Positions 52,382 to 60,909 of a DNA stretch of 64,000 nucleotides are shown in pieces. The stretch comes from an uncultured Acetatifactor sp. Its GTDB lineage: Bacteria > Bacillota > Clostridia > Lachnospirales > Lachnospiraceae. The DNA lies in NCBI GenBank assembly GCA_944384205.1, contig CALWSL010000005.1, forward strand, positions 1-64,000. The letters run 5' to 3'. The notes beneath the pieces are model-generated. The model worked only from the letters and a program-made list of their open reading frames with translations, had not been told where the DNA came from and made no database searches. Both the position numbers and the translations under genes were made by a program. Numbering within the stretch: position 1 is the stretch's first letter; each line of letters begins with the position of its first letter.

Positions 52382-54013
52382 TTATTCCATCCCTAATCGT
52401 TCTTTGGCTTCCTTCATTTGTCGTTCACTTTCTTCCACCACAACATCATATCCTAATTTTTGGCGTTCCGTCACAAAGTCCTCCATCAGCTCATCGAATT
52501 CTTCATCGCTTTCGGCGAGCAAAAGCTTCGGCAGAGTCTGGCTCCACAGCTTCTTAATATTCACATCTGCGTTTCCCGCCTCTGTATTCGTCTCAAAATT
52601 TACTTCATACTGCCCTAAATAGTGTGTATACTGATAAGTCCACTGCTCAAGCTGCCCCATAGGCTCCTCCGGCTCACTTCGCCAGTTAAGCTGCATTACA
52701 TTGTTCTGCAGCATCCAGTAGGCGTCATCTGCCCCGTAAATCCTGTCATACTCTGCGCGGTTTGTATTTAACAGCTCTCTGACCTTGGGTTTCACCACGG
52801 GTTTACCATCCACCATATCATAGGTGACGCCCTCCACACCAAGATAAATCAGCTTCTGTCCATGCTCGCTCATCAGATAGGACAACAGCTCAATAGCTCT
52901 GTCCGGTCTTTCACAGCTCTTTGAAATTAACGTTACCGTCCAGCCGTTACTGCCTGTACCGGGCAGAATATGGTCGTCACACTTAGCATTCTTCGGTCCG
53001 TCCACCGCAATGTAGATACACTCCGGATTTTCGGCATATAACTTCTTCTGCTGCGCCTCCATATCGGTTCTCTGATATATCATACAGAAATACCTTCCCT
53101 TTGCAAGCTTTTCTTCCATTTGCGTCCGCCGGTCTATAAAAATATCCCGTGCCAGATAACCTTCACTGCCCAATTGCCTAAAGGCTTTCAGCCATTCGAT
53201 ATAATCCTCATCCGTATAGCGGTCATAGAATCTGCCGTCTTTCTCATAGGGTACTGCAAGAAAATTCTGTAAATACTGGTCAAAAGATACACATCCTGTA
53301 TCATTAAATTCATGGGCACCAATGGGAATCAGCGGTTCCCCATCCACCTCAGGAAACATTTCCACAGCCTTTCTCACTGCATCCTGAAACCCCTCCGGCG
53401 TCGTCATATCAGGACTTCCAATTGCCTCATAGATATCCTTCCTGACAAGAAAGGTTTGATTTGAGCCAATATCATCGCGCTCTTCATAATCCCGGGGTAC
53501 ATAAAAGGAATTGGGATAAAAATATACATTACCGTCCTCCTTCTTATTCCAATCCATTATTTGCGGATTTGCCACCTGCCAGAAATAAGCGTCGTATTCA
53601 TCCGCCAGCTCATTCAGAGCATAAACCATATCCCGGTTAATCATTTCCCCAATCTGATTCTCCCACCATCCAAGGGTAATGATATCCGGCAGCGTACCGG
53701 ATGAAATCAGCGCATTGAATTTCTCGCTTTCGTTTCCCTTCGGAACAACAAATTCAATATCGATTCCCGTCTCCTCAGTAATGGTTTTGGATACCAGATT
53801 CTCACCCCAGTCAATGGTAAACCACGAATAATTCACATACCATTCCAGTGTCACTTTATCATCTGCATGAAGCTGCCAGCCCGGAATCGTCTCTTCCTCC
53901 TGTGCCGATTCCTCATTTTTTCTGTCTTTTTCCTCCCGCTGCACCGTACAGCCGATCAACAGAACCGCAACGATTAATGCCGCGGACAAAAATAACCAAT
54001 GCTTTTTCTTCAT
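52382..54013 (-). CDS. LplA-type solute-binding lipoprotein coupled to a YesM kinase
   Basis: 543 residues. The lipobox is LLIGC (Cys22), followed by an acidic linker and a long LplA-like binding domain (VTLEWYVNYSWF; GTLPDIITLGWWENQ; TGSNGWTVTLISKS). It is separated from the upstream permeases by a hairpin with a U-run and joined directly to the kinase gene downstream. Another binding protein (55992) already accompanies the permeases. A sensory role with the kinase is therefore a reasonable alternative to transport, and it may do both. Confidence 0.85.
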   Translation of the reverse strand: MKKKHWLFLSAALIVAVLLIGCTVQREEKDRKNEESAQEEETIPGWQLHADDKVTLEWYVNYSWFTIDWGENLVSKTITEETGIDIEFVVPKGNESEKFNALISSGTLPDIITLGWWENQIGEMINRDMVYALNELADEYDAYFWQVANPQIMDWNKKEDGNVYFYPNSFYVPRDYEERDDIGSNQTFLVRKDIYEAIGSPDMTTPEGFQDAVRKAVEMFPEVDGEPLIPIGAHEFNDTGCVSFDQYLQNFLAVPYEKDGRFYDRYTDEDYIEWLKAFRQLGSEGYLARDIFIDRRTQMEEKLAKGRYFCMIYQRTDMEAQQKKLYAENPECIYIAVDGPKNAKCDDHILPGTGSNGWTVTLISKSCERPDRAIELLSYLMSEHGQKLIYLGVEGVTYDMVDGKPVVKPKVRELLNTNRAEYDRIYGADDAYWMLQNNVMQLNWRSEPEEPMGQLEQWTYQYTHYLGQYEVNFETNTEAGNADVNIKKLWSQTLPKLLLAESDEEFDELMEDFVTERQKLGYDVVVEESERQMKEAKERLGME

Positions 54014-54050
54014 AGCCGTCTTTCCTTAAATATGGATTTTCAATCGCAAA

Positions 54051-54112
54051 AAGCTCCCTTGCCCTCCATATATTCACTATAGCAAATACATAGGAAGAAA
54101 GCAAGGAAGCTT
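54051..54112 (-). terminator. Hairpin with U-run between permease and coupled binding-protein genes
   Basis: AAGCT-c-CCTTGC (54051-54062) pairs with GCAAGG-a-AGCTT (54101-54112). On the minus strand the stem is followed by TTTTTGCG. The 38-nt loop contains a TATAGT -10-like hexamer. It could end or attenuate the permease transcript before the sensor genes; the long loop makes it weaker than a classical terminator. Confidence 0.5.
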
Positions 54113-54148
54113 CTTATTGTTCAAAATAGTATTCTTTCGTATATCCGC

Positions 54149-54976
54149 TTATTCTTTTACACTACCTGCAGAAATACTGCTGATAATGTATTTAGAGAAG
54201 AAGCAGAATGCAATCATAATAGGAATAACCGAAATTGCAATTGTCAGATAAGTAGCACCCTGATTTGCCGCAATATCCGTTGAAGCGCTCAGGGACGTTA
54301 CCATTACAGGCAATGTAAATTTGGTCGGTGTATTCAGCAAAATCATAGGTACCAGATAAGCATTCCAGTTGCCGATGAAACCGCCGATTGCCATAGTAGC
54401 GATACCAGGCATCATAATCGGAAGAACGATTCTGTGGAACATACTTATCTCTTTTGCACCGTCAATTCGACCTGCTTCCAATAATGCCATCGGAAGCACG
54501 GACTCAATATACTGTTTTAAGAAGAATACCGTACCGGGCGCCGCAATAGCAGGTACAATCAACGGTATGTAGGAGTCAACCAGCTTTAAAGCAGAAACTA
54601 AGTCATAAAAACCAATCAGACTCAACTGACCCGGAATCATCATAAAAATCAGTATCGTATAGAAAATAACATTTCTTCCCTTAAATCTATATACCGCCAG
54701 CGCATACGCCGTCAGCGCAGAAAAATAAGAGGTCAAAAACGTTGCCGGCACTGCAATCTTAAGGCTGTTCCACATACCAAGGAACAGGTTAAAATAGCTA
54801 AATACAATGTCCCAGTTTTCTTTCAGGCTGGTACCTGGAATCAAAGTAAAGGAGGTCATAATCTCTCTTCCGCTTCTGGTCGCATTCACAATCATCAAGA
54901 GGAAGGGGATCAGACAGCTTACTGCCAGTATAATTAAACATAAATAAATAATCGCTGTTTTAATCTTCTTTGCCAT
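54149..54976 (-). CDS. Carbohydrate ABC transporter permease (MalG/LacG type)
   Basis: 275 residues with six helices. The EAA loop reads LEAGRIDGAKEISMFHRIVLP, where the first Ala pair is altered, and the end ISSISAGSVKE is typical of the MalG side. It starts 3 nt after the upstream permease stop, so the two are coupled. It belongs to the importer with binding protein 55992. Confidence 0.92.
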   Translation of the reverse strand: MAKKIKTAIIYLCLIILAVSCLIPFLLMIVNATRSGREIMTSFTLIPGTSLKENWDIVFSYFNLFLGMWNSLKIAVPATFLTSYFSALTAYALAVYRFKGRNVIFYTILIFMMIPGQLSLIGFYDLVSALKLVDSYIPLIVPAIAAPGTVFFLKQYIESVLPMALLEAGRIDGAKEISMFHRIVLPIMMPGIATMAIGGFIGNWNAYLVPMILLNTPTKFTLPVMVTSLSASTDIAANQGATYLTIAISVIPIMIAFCFFSKYIISSISAGSVKE

Positions 54977-54979
54977 GGC

Positions 54980-55903
54980 TTACTCCTCCTTATTGTTCAA
55001 TTTCAACTGTATAATAGAAACAACAAGTATCAGAAGGAACAATACATAAGCAATTGCCGCCGCGTAACCAACCTGCTTCGGTCTGAGTGCAAATCCAAAC
55101 TTATACAGATACATAATCGCTGTCTGCAAAGCACCGGAAGGATTACCGTTTACCGTACCAATCAGGAACGGCAGGTCGAACATCTGCATACCGCCGATCA
55201 GGGATGTAATGGTTACATACAATAAAATCGGTTTTAACAAAGGCAGCGTTATCTTCGTAAATCGTTTCCAGCGTCCGCAGCCGTCAATCGCAGCCGCTTC
55301 AAAATAGTCGCTGTTGATACCCTGTACGCCAGCCATCAGCATAATAAAGGAATTGCCGAACCACATCCATGTCTGAATAACAGATATCGCAAGGGAAGCA
55401 GCCGTCGGTTCCCCCCACCAGTTGATTGGATTGCCCACGCCAATACCAATTTTAGCCAAAAGCTGATTCACGGTACCATATCTCCAATCCAACAATGTTT
55501 TAAATAAGAACGCGATAGACGTAACGGAAATAATGCCGGGCAGATAATAAACTGCGCGGAATACTGCCAATCCCCTAATCTTATACTTAATATCACTGAA
55601 TACAATCGTCAGCAGGAATGCAAGTCCTAACTGCAATACAATATTCACACCCCAGATACGAATGGTATTCCACAGAGACGTCCAGAAATACTTGTCAGTA
55701 ATGACACGCTGATAGTTAGCTAAACCAGCGAATTCGGGGTCACCAAAACCTTTATAATTTGTAAAACTCAGCTGTAACGTACGAAGTACGGGATAGACGC
55801 TGAAAATGCAGAACACGATAACAAACGGCAGCACAAACAGATACGCCGTGTTATTATAGTTTCTTTTTCTGTTTTTTTTCACTTTTGCTGCTGTCTCAGC
55901 CAT
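54980..55903 (-). CDS. Carbohydrate ABC transporter permease (MalF/LacF type)
   Basis: About 307 residues from the ATG at 55903, chosen because GGGGG lies ~8 nt upstream; the ATG at 55918 would place that site inside the gene. It has a Lys/Arg-rich N-terminus, six helices and the EAA loop FEAAAIDGCGRWKRFTKITLP. It follows the binding-protein gene after a stem-loop. It pairs with the 54149-54976 subunit. Confidence 0.92.
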   Translation of the reverse strand: MAETAAKVKKNRKRNYNNTAYLFVLPFVIVFCIFSVYPVLRTLQLSFTNYKGFGDPEFAGLANYQRVITDKYFWTSLWNTIRIWGVNIVLQLGLAFLLTIVFSDIKYKIRGLAVFRAVYYLPGIISVTSIAFLFKTLLDWRYGTVNQLLAKIGIGVGNPINWWGEPTAASLAISVIQTWMWFGNSFIMLMAGVQGINSDYFEAAAIDGCGRWKRFTKITLPLLKPILLYVTITSLIGGMQMFDLPFLIGTVNGNPSGALQTAIMYLYKFGFALRPKQVGYAAAIAYVLFLLILVVSIIQLKLNNKEE

Positions 55904-55934
55904 ACGCATTACCCCCATTGTGGATTGGAATAAT

Positions 55935-55965
55935 CAGAGTGAAGGGTTTATGGCCCTTCACTCTG
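55935..55965 (-). other. Stem-loop between binding-protein and permease genes
   Basis: CAGAGTGAAGGG pairs perfectly with CCCTTCACTCTG (12 bp, 7-nt loop), without a U-run on the minus strand. It is in the same position as the stem-loop at 28765 in the other importer, consistent with protecting the binding-protein mRNA. Confidence 0.8.
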
Positions 55966-55991
55966 TGAAAAAACATTTGATGAGATATTAA

Positions 55992-57461
55992 TTAATCTAA
56001 GACAAACTCTTTCTCTCTGTCAATTGTCAGGTTCGGATAGGTTGCTGCAACCTGATCATAGAACTCGTTGATTGCATCTTCCTTGCTGGAAGTACCTTCC
56101 TTAACAGCAGTAATTGCGTTGCCCCACAAATCGCCGATAGCGGTATCGTACTGGGTAACTCTGTCAAGGTCGATTCCCTGAGCCTGCTCTAACCAGAATG
56201 CGAAGAGCTTCTGTCCGCCATATACTTCGTTCTCATCATCTGCATGCTTCTCAAGTGCAGAAATCAGAGAAGGAGTATCACCCTCGGATACCTCAATCCA
56301 CCAGTCAGAGGTCTCTTCATTCAGGCAGAACCACTTAATGAACTCCCAAGCAAGCTCTTTGTTCTCAGACAGGGAGCTGATACCGATATAGGTACCACCA
56401 CCGAATCCGTATGCAGGACCGGAGCAAACACCCCAGCTACCGGAGGTCTCGCCAACGTTGTCTCTCATTGTCAGAACACCCCAGGAAGGAAGACCGAATG
56501 CGAATACTTCTGCGGTTTCATCAGAGTAGTTAGCTGCGTTCTCATTAAAGTTCTCAGCATCCCAAACGTTCATGTCATCAGTACCCCACATAGTCTCAGC
56601 GCTCAGAATAGGTACAGGACCGCTCATAGCCTGATACCAGGGAGCTGTCCACTGTGCAGCATAAGCAGTCAAATCCTGCTGATACAGCTGAACTACCAGG
56701 TTCATGTAATCAATTCTGTACTGTGTCAGGTTCAAAGCTTCATCAACAACCCAAGCTTCATCGCCGGATACATACTGTAACTCACCATCGGATGCGAAGA
56801 TTCTGTAGCCAGCAGCTTTCAGAGTTTCGCCTGCTCCCAGAATGGAATCATAGCTGGAGAACAGCTTACCGATTTCCTCGGGATCATCTGTTCCGAATAC
56901 TTCGGTAGCGATGTCTCTTCTATAGAAGAAACCAGCAGGAGTAATCTGATAAGAGATTGCTCTCTGATGTCCGTCAGCATCCTGACCTTTTTCCCAAACG
57001 TAATCTACAATCTGTCCTGCATAATCCTGTGCATTGTAAGGAGCTGCATCCAGATCCTCGAAATAGCCTGCCTCAAAGAAAGGCTCAAGCATCTGAGGCT
57101 CGCCAACGATGATATCTGCGGAGCTGTCGCCAGCACCAAGTCCGGTGTCAAGCTTGGTAGGATAATCAGCAGTAGCGGTAACTACGACTTCAACCTCTAC
57201 ATTGGGATTTAACTCCTGGAAATACTCTCCAGCAGTCTTTAAGTCGTCTGTGAATGTCCAGATTGTTAATTTGCCACTCAATTCAGTTGCTGCTTCCTCA
57301 GTAGAAGCATCATCTGTTGTGCTTGCTTCCTCAGTGGAAGCGTCTGTGCTTGTAGTTCCTGCGTCAGTAGATGTAGGAGCGTCTGTGCTCTCGCCGCAGG
57401 CAGCTAAAGAAACTGTCATTAAGCTGGCAAGTACAAGCGCCATTACTTTTTTCATTTTCAT
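55992..57461 (-). CDS. Family 1 extracellular solute-binding lipoprotein
   Basis: 489 residues. The lipobox is SLAAC (Cys22), followed by a Thr/Ser/Asp/Glu linker to ~residue 60 and a MalE-type domain (KLTIWTFTDDLKTAGEYF; SADIIVGEPQML; VLTMRDNVGETSGSWGV). It is first in the operon with two permeases and has a strong RBS (GGAGG). Because the phosphorylase pair at 57724-63648 lies immediately upstream, its ligand is probably a beta-gluco-oligosaccharide. That is inference from context only. Confidence 0.9.
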   Translation of the reverse strand: MKMKKVMALVLASLMTVSLAACGESTDAPTSTDAGTTSTDASTEEASTTDDASTEEAATELSGKLTIWTFTDDLKTAGEYFQELNPNVEVEVVVTATADYPTKLDTGLGAGDSSADIIVGEPQMLEPFFEAGYFEDLDAAPYNAQDYAGQIVDYVWEKGQDADGHQRAISYQITPAGFFYRRDIATEVFGTDDPEEIGKLFSSYDSILGAGETLKAAGYRIFASDGELQYVSGDEAWVVDEALNLTQYRIDYMNLVVQLYQQDLTAYAAQWTAPWYQAMSGPVPILSAETMWGTDDMNVWDAENFNENAANYSDETAEVFAFGLPSWGVLTMRDNVGETSGSWGVCSGPAYGFGGGTYIGISSLSENKELAWEFIKWFCLNEETSDWWIEVSEGDTPSLISALEKHADDENEVYGGQKLFAFWLEQAQGIDLDRVTQYDTAIGDLWGNAITAVKEGTSSKEDAINEFYDQVAATYPNLTIDREKEFVLD

Positions 57462-57526
57462 AATGAAATCCTCCTTCTTAGTTAAATGATACCTATATAA
57501 GATACCACTTTGTTGTTGATATGTCC

Positions 57527-57555
57527 ATTATATTTTTTTTTACATGATACTTGAA
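57527..57555 (-). promoter_or_regulatory. Promoter of the 55992 importer operon
   Basis: On the minus strand TTCAAG (57555-57550), a 17-nt spacer ending in a run of nine A, then TATAAT (57532-57527), about 65 nt before the start codon. Three GTATC(A/T)T elements lie around and after it and could be activator sites. Confidence 0.65.
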
Positions 57556-57636
57556 TACACTATTTTTATTTTAGGTGTCATTTTTTTAGGTTTGCAAAAT
57601 TTATTTAGGCAATTTGCCAATAATAGCGGCAAAAAA

Positions 57637-57691
57637 AGACGTATTTGCAGCTTTTTCTCCAACTCGCTTTGGTGAACCTGCTCATACGTCT
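57637..57691 (-). terminator. Terminator of the GH94-GH161-like phosphorylase operon
   Basis: AGACGTAT (57637-57644) pairs with ATACGTCT (57684-57691), and seven T follow on the minus strand. The loop is long (39 nt) but can fold internally. It lies 32 nt after the phosphorylase stop. Confidence 0.65.
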
Positions 57692-57723
57692 TCTTTTATT
57701 TTAGTCATATTGACAAAAATTTC

Positions 57724-60700
57724 CTACTCAACAGATACGTCAATCTGCCAAACCTTGCCGTCTCTGACGTCACAGGCAGCCAGATTTCCAATCACGCCGT
57801 TGACTGTCTGATAGGTGCTGCCGTCTCCGTATTTCAACTTGATTTCCGTGACCCGATACTCTCCGGGAAGGTAATCCTTTTTCTCGGCAAAATGATATAT
57901 CACTTTTGTGCTGCCCAGGAACATTGCTTCCACAGTCCGTTCCTCACCCACTAACATTTCCGGGAGAGCAGGGGCAAAGGCGAGCGTCAGCTTTCCGTCT
58001 TCTGCACGGAAGCACTGCTGTCCGAACATCATAATTTTCCACATTTGCAGAAATTCCACCGTCGAGCCTGACAATCTCGCCACAAAGCCCTTTCCGTGAT
58101 AAGATTCATTGGGATTGCTGCTGCTTGCAATAAAAGAAGAATTCTCATAAATACTTCTTCCATAGACATCGGGATCCTGGAAAGGGACCGCCGCCTTTAC
58201 AAAATCTTCCATATATTCACGGTACAATCCCGATTTCAGCAGTTCCAGCAGGTATTTGTATTCCATATGGAGCCATACGGATTCATTCTCAAGCCATCCC
58301 GGCGTAAAGGCTTTCGCTCTTCCCAGTTCAAAGGATGCGTTTTCCAGCGAAGCGTTTACTTTATACATGAAAAGCTTTTTATCATACATATCACTGTTTT
58401 TTACTTTTTGATACAGTTTTTCCTTTACTTCCCGAGCGTTCTCCAGCTTCAGGAAACGGACAGGTCCCTCCAGAAAACAGGGCAGCTTCACCAGCCCAAA
58501 ATGCTCCGGCAGAATTCCCTCTTTGGTTTCAATATAATCCTCCACTTCATAGGCAAAGTAGGTGGGAGCCAGACCGTCACCGAGGGAAACTGCTTTATTG
58601 ATGCCGTGACGAACCGTCTCCAGCAGATTGCTTATAATAGCGGAAAGCTTTTTGTTCTCCACCTCCACTTTCTCACCGCTGATGCCGAAGAAAGTCTTTA
58701 TGATATAAGCTTCCTTTACTTCGTTACGTTTATTCCAGAATTCCAGCAGTTCCTTGTCGCGCACAATCTCATTCTTATGTATTAAGGTAATCGCATCCAT
58801 GGAATGCAGATAATCCGCCACTTCTCTGGTGACTTCCGCGGTTTCCGGACATTTCTCCAGCGCCTTAACCGTATATTCCATCAGACGGGCAAGCTCGTAT
58901 GTTTCCGCCATGGAGGAACCGAATAATCCCGGCAGTCCGTTCAGCGCGTCGTACCAGCCGGGCTTCCCGCCTTCCATCTCAACACCCATGCCATAGGCAT
59001 CCAGCGCCGCATATTTGGTGACGCACAGCACCAGCAGCTTTTCCAAAAGGCTTACCTTTACCGGTTCTCCCTGTCCAAACTGAGCACGTACCAGCTTCTC
59101 CCCGTCCGTGCGTTTATTTTCCTCATCGAGAAAAACGAACTGTCTGATGCCGTTCTCTGTCTTTACATATCGTTTGATGCGGGGCAGAATCGGAGCCTGA
59201 CAGCAGAAATAGGTGTAATCCTGCTCCATGAGAAGCTCTTTCTCCTGTTCGGGATATATAGACAGATAGTTTTCAATCAAATCCAGATTGTAGGTCCAAT
59301 GGTCACACCAGTAGCCCTCGCCAAAATCCGCATCCAGATTTCCCTTTGCGCGTTCCATGGTCCGGGCAAAAAAAGCATCCTGCGTCTCTTCATCAAAAAT
59401 CCCAATCTCCTCCATCTTCTGATAGAAGCCTCCCGGCGTAAAGGAATCGGTAAGATACGTCATCAGCTCTTCCTTCTGTTCCTGTGTCAGAGGGTCAAAA
59501 ATTTCCTCTACCGCCTCTTCCGACAGCGCATAGGTAACCTTCTCCACCGAAAGAGGATTATAACCGTCTAACTGAATCAGACCAAAGAACTTTTTTATAT
59601 TTTCTCTTCCCACATAAGGGGTAAAAAAGCAATCCATGCGGCGGTTCTGGTTCACGTCACGGAAATTGCCGTTTCCCTGGGAATAAAATTCGGGAAGCAT
59701 ACGGAAGTAATTGTAATCTCTCTCCAAATCTCCGTGTTTTCTGGAATAAACATAAAAAATTTTGCCACCCGGAAGCCGAAGGGGATAGCCGCCGCGCAAT
59801 ACATTATCCATATAGGTATAGCTGCAATATTCGTCAAAGTCCTCATTTCCGGTTCTTGTCGCAATTACCCTGCACAAATCCTCTGTCAGAGCATATGCCT
59901 CGGAAGCCTTTGCCTCAAAGTAGGCGGGCGTCAGCTCCTTTTGCAAAAACCGCCCCAGTACCTTCCTGCTTACCGCCTGTCCTGTCAGCTCATAGAGAGT
60001 TGCGCTCCCGCCGGGCTGTAACTCTTTGCTGATACCATAGAAGCTGCAGGGGTACTGATTGGATACTGCCTGTCTCGTTCCGTATACCCCTTCCAGACCG
60101 TTTTTCTCAAAATTTTTTGCAATATGAAGGGAAGTATCATAAGCAAATACGGCATCGGGGTCCACAATGGGCGTAAGCCGTGTTCCGTTCTCGTCCACAG
60201 CCAGAGAGAAATTTCCGCCTTTCACCGCAGTTACGGTAGCGGTATCTCCCATACTTGCTCTCGCCTTAAAATAGGGAAGCTTATCCTCCACACCTTCCAC
60301 CTGCATCCATGCCTTGGACGTCTGTCCCATATCCTTCAGCGCCCCGTTGCTGATGCCGTAAGGCACAACCGCAGGCATACCGTCCAAAACCTCAAGCCGA
60401 AATGTCTGAGAGGAGATATTGGTCAGCGTCACCTTTCGGACAAGCCCGCCGATATGCTCCGTGGGCAATGTATAATAGGAAACTTCCGTACGGATTCCCT
60501 TTTCCTCATTGCATTCCCATATTTTCAGACCGTTTCTGCCGATGGTCATACCGTGAGCTGTTTCAACGTCCCCAAAGCTTTCCGCATACACGCCATTGAT
60601 GCGAAGAAACGTCCTGAAACCGGTGCGCTGTACATTCTGATATGCCTGATGTGCCGGATAAAACTCCATAATTGCATGATCCTTATCCTCCACACCGAAG

Positions 60701-60831
60701 CTTACCACCGCCTGTCCCCTGTTCACATAGTAGCACCAGATGGGGATTCCCTTCTGACCGCTGATACCGGGAAGAAAGCTGGCAAAAACCGACTTTCTTC
60801 CGTAATTTTCCACGGTATAACTCTTGCTCAT
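57724..60831 (-). CDS. Large GH-Q clan phosphorylase, GH161-like (beta-glucan oligosaccharide phosphorylase)
   Basis: 1035 residues, cytoplasmic, much larger than GH94 cellobiose phosphorylases. The N-terminal beta-sandwich is followed by an alpha6/alpha6 barrel. The likely catalytic acid is the Asp in GKPGWYDALNGLPG (D628), which takes the place of the ADWND motif of GH94. Size and this motif fit GH161, whose characterised member acts on beta-1,3-gluco-oligosaccharides. I cannot exclude a GH94-related subgroup. The product would be alpha-glucose 1-phosphate. It is second in an operon behind a GH94 phosphorylase (78 nt apart) and beside an importer. Confidence 0.7.
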   Translation of the reverse strand: MSKSYTVENYGRKSVFASFLPGISGQKGIPIWCYYVNRGQAVVSFGVEDKDHAIMEFYPAHQAYQNVQRTGFRTFLRINGVYAESFGDVETAHGMTIGRNGLKIWECNEEKGIRTEVSYYTLPTEHIGGLVRKVTLTNISSQTFRLEVLDGMPAVVPYGISNGALKDMGQTSKAWMQVEGVEDKLPYFKARASMGDTATVTAVKGGNFSLAVDENGTRLTPIVDPDAVFAYDTSLHIAKNFEKNGLEGVYGTRQAVSNQYPCSFYGISKELQPGGSATLYELTGQAVSRKVLGRFLQKELTPAYFEAKASEAYALTEDLCRVIATRTGNEDFDEYCSYTYMDNVLRGGYPLRLPGGKIFYVYSRKHGDLERDYNYFRMLPEFYSQGNGNFRDVNQNRRMDCFFTPYVGRENIKKFFGLIQLDGYNPLSVEKVTYALSEEAVEEIFDPLTQEQKEELMTYLTDSFTPGGFYQKMEEIGIFDEETQDAFFARTMERAKGNLDADFGEGYWCDHWTYNLDLIENYLSIYPEQEKELLMEQDYTYFCCQAPILPRIKRYVKTENGIRQFVFLDEENKRTDGEKLVRAQFGQGEPVKVSLLEKLLVLCVTKYAALDAYGMGVEMEGGKPGWYDALNGLPGLFGSSMAETYELARLMEYTVKALEKCPETAEVTREVADYLHSMDAITLIHKNEIVRDKELLEFWNKRNEVKEAYIIKTFFGISGEKVEVENKKLSAIISNLLETVRHGINKAVSLGDGLAPTYFAYEVEDYIETKEGILPEHFGLVKLPCFLEGPVRFLKLENAREVKEKLYQKVKNSDMYDKKLFMYKVNASLENASFELGRAKAFTPGWLENESVWLHMEYKYLLELLKSGLYREYMEDFVKAAVPFQDPDVYGRSIYENSSFIASSSNPNESYHGKGFVARLSGSTVEFLQMWKIMMFGQQCFRAEDGKLTLAFAPALPEMLVGEERTVEAMFLGSTKVIYHFAEKKDYLPGEYRVTEIKLKYGDGSTYQTVNGVIGNLAACDVRDGKVWQIDVSVE

Positions 60832-60909
60832 TCTTCTAAATCCTCTCGTAACTCATGAGCCTAAGCCCCTCTTAAGTCACATCCCTTTCCCAGTTATTCC
60901 TTATCGCGC

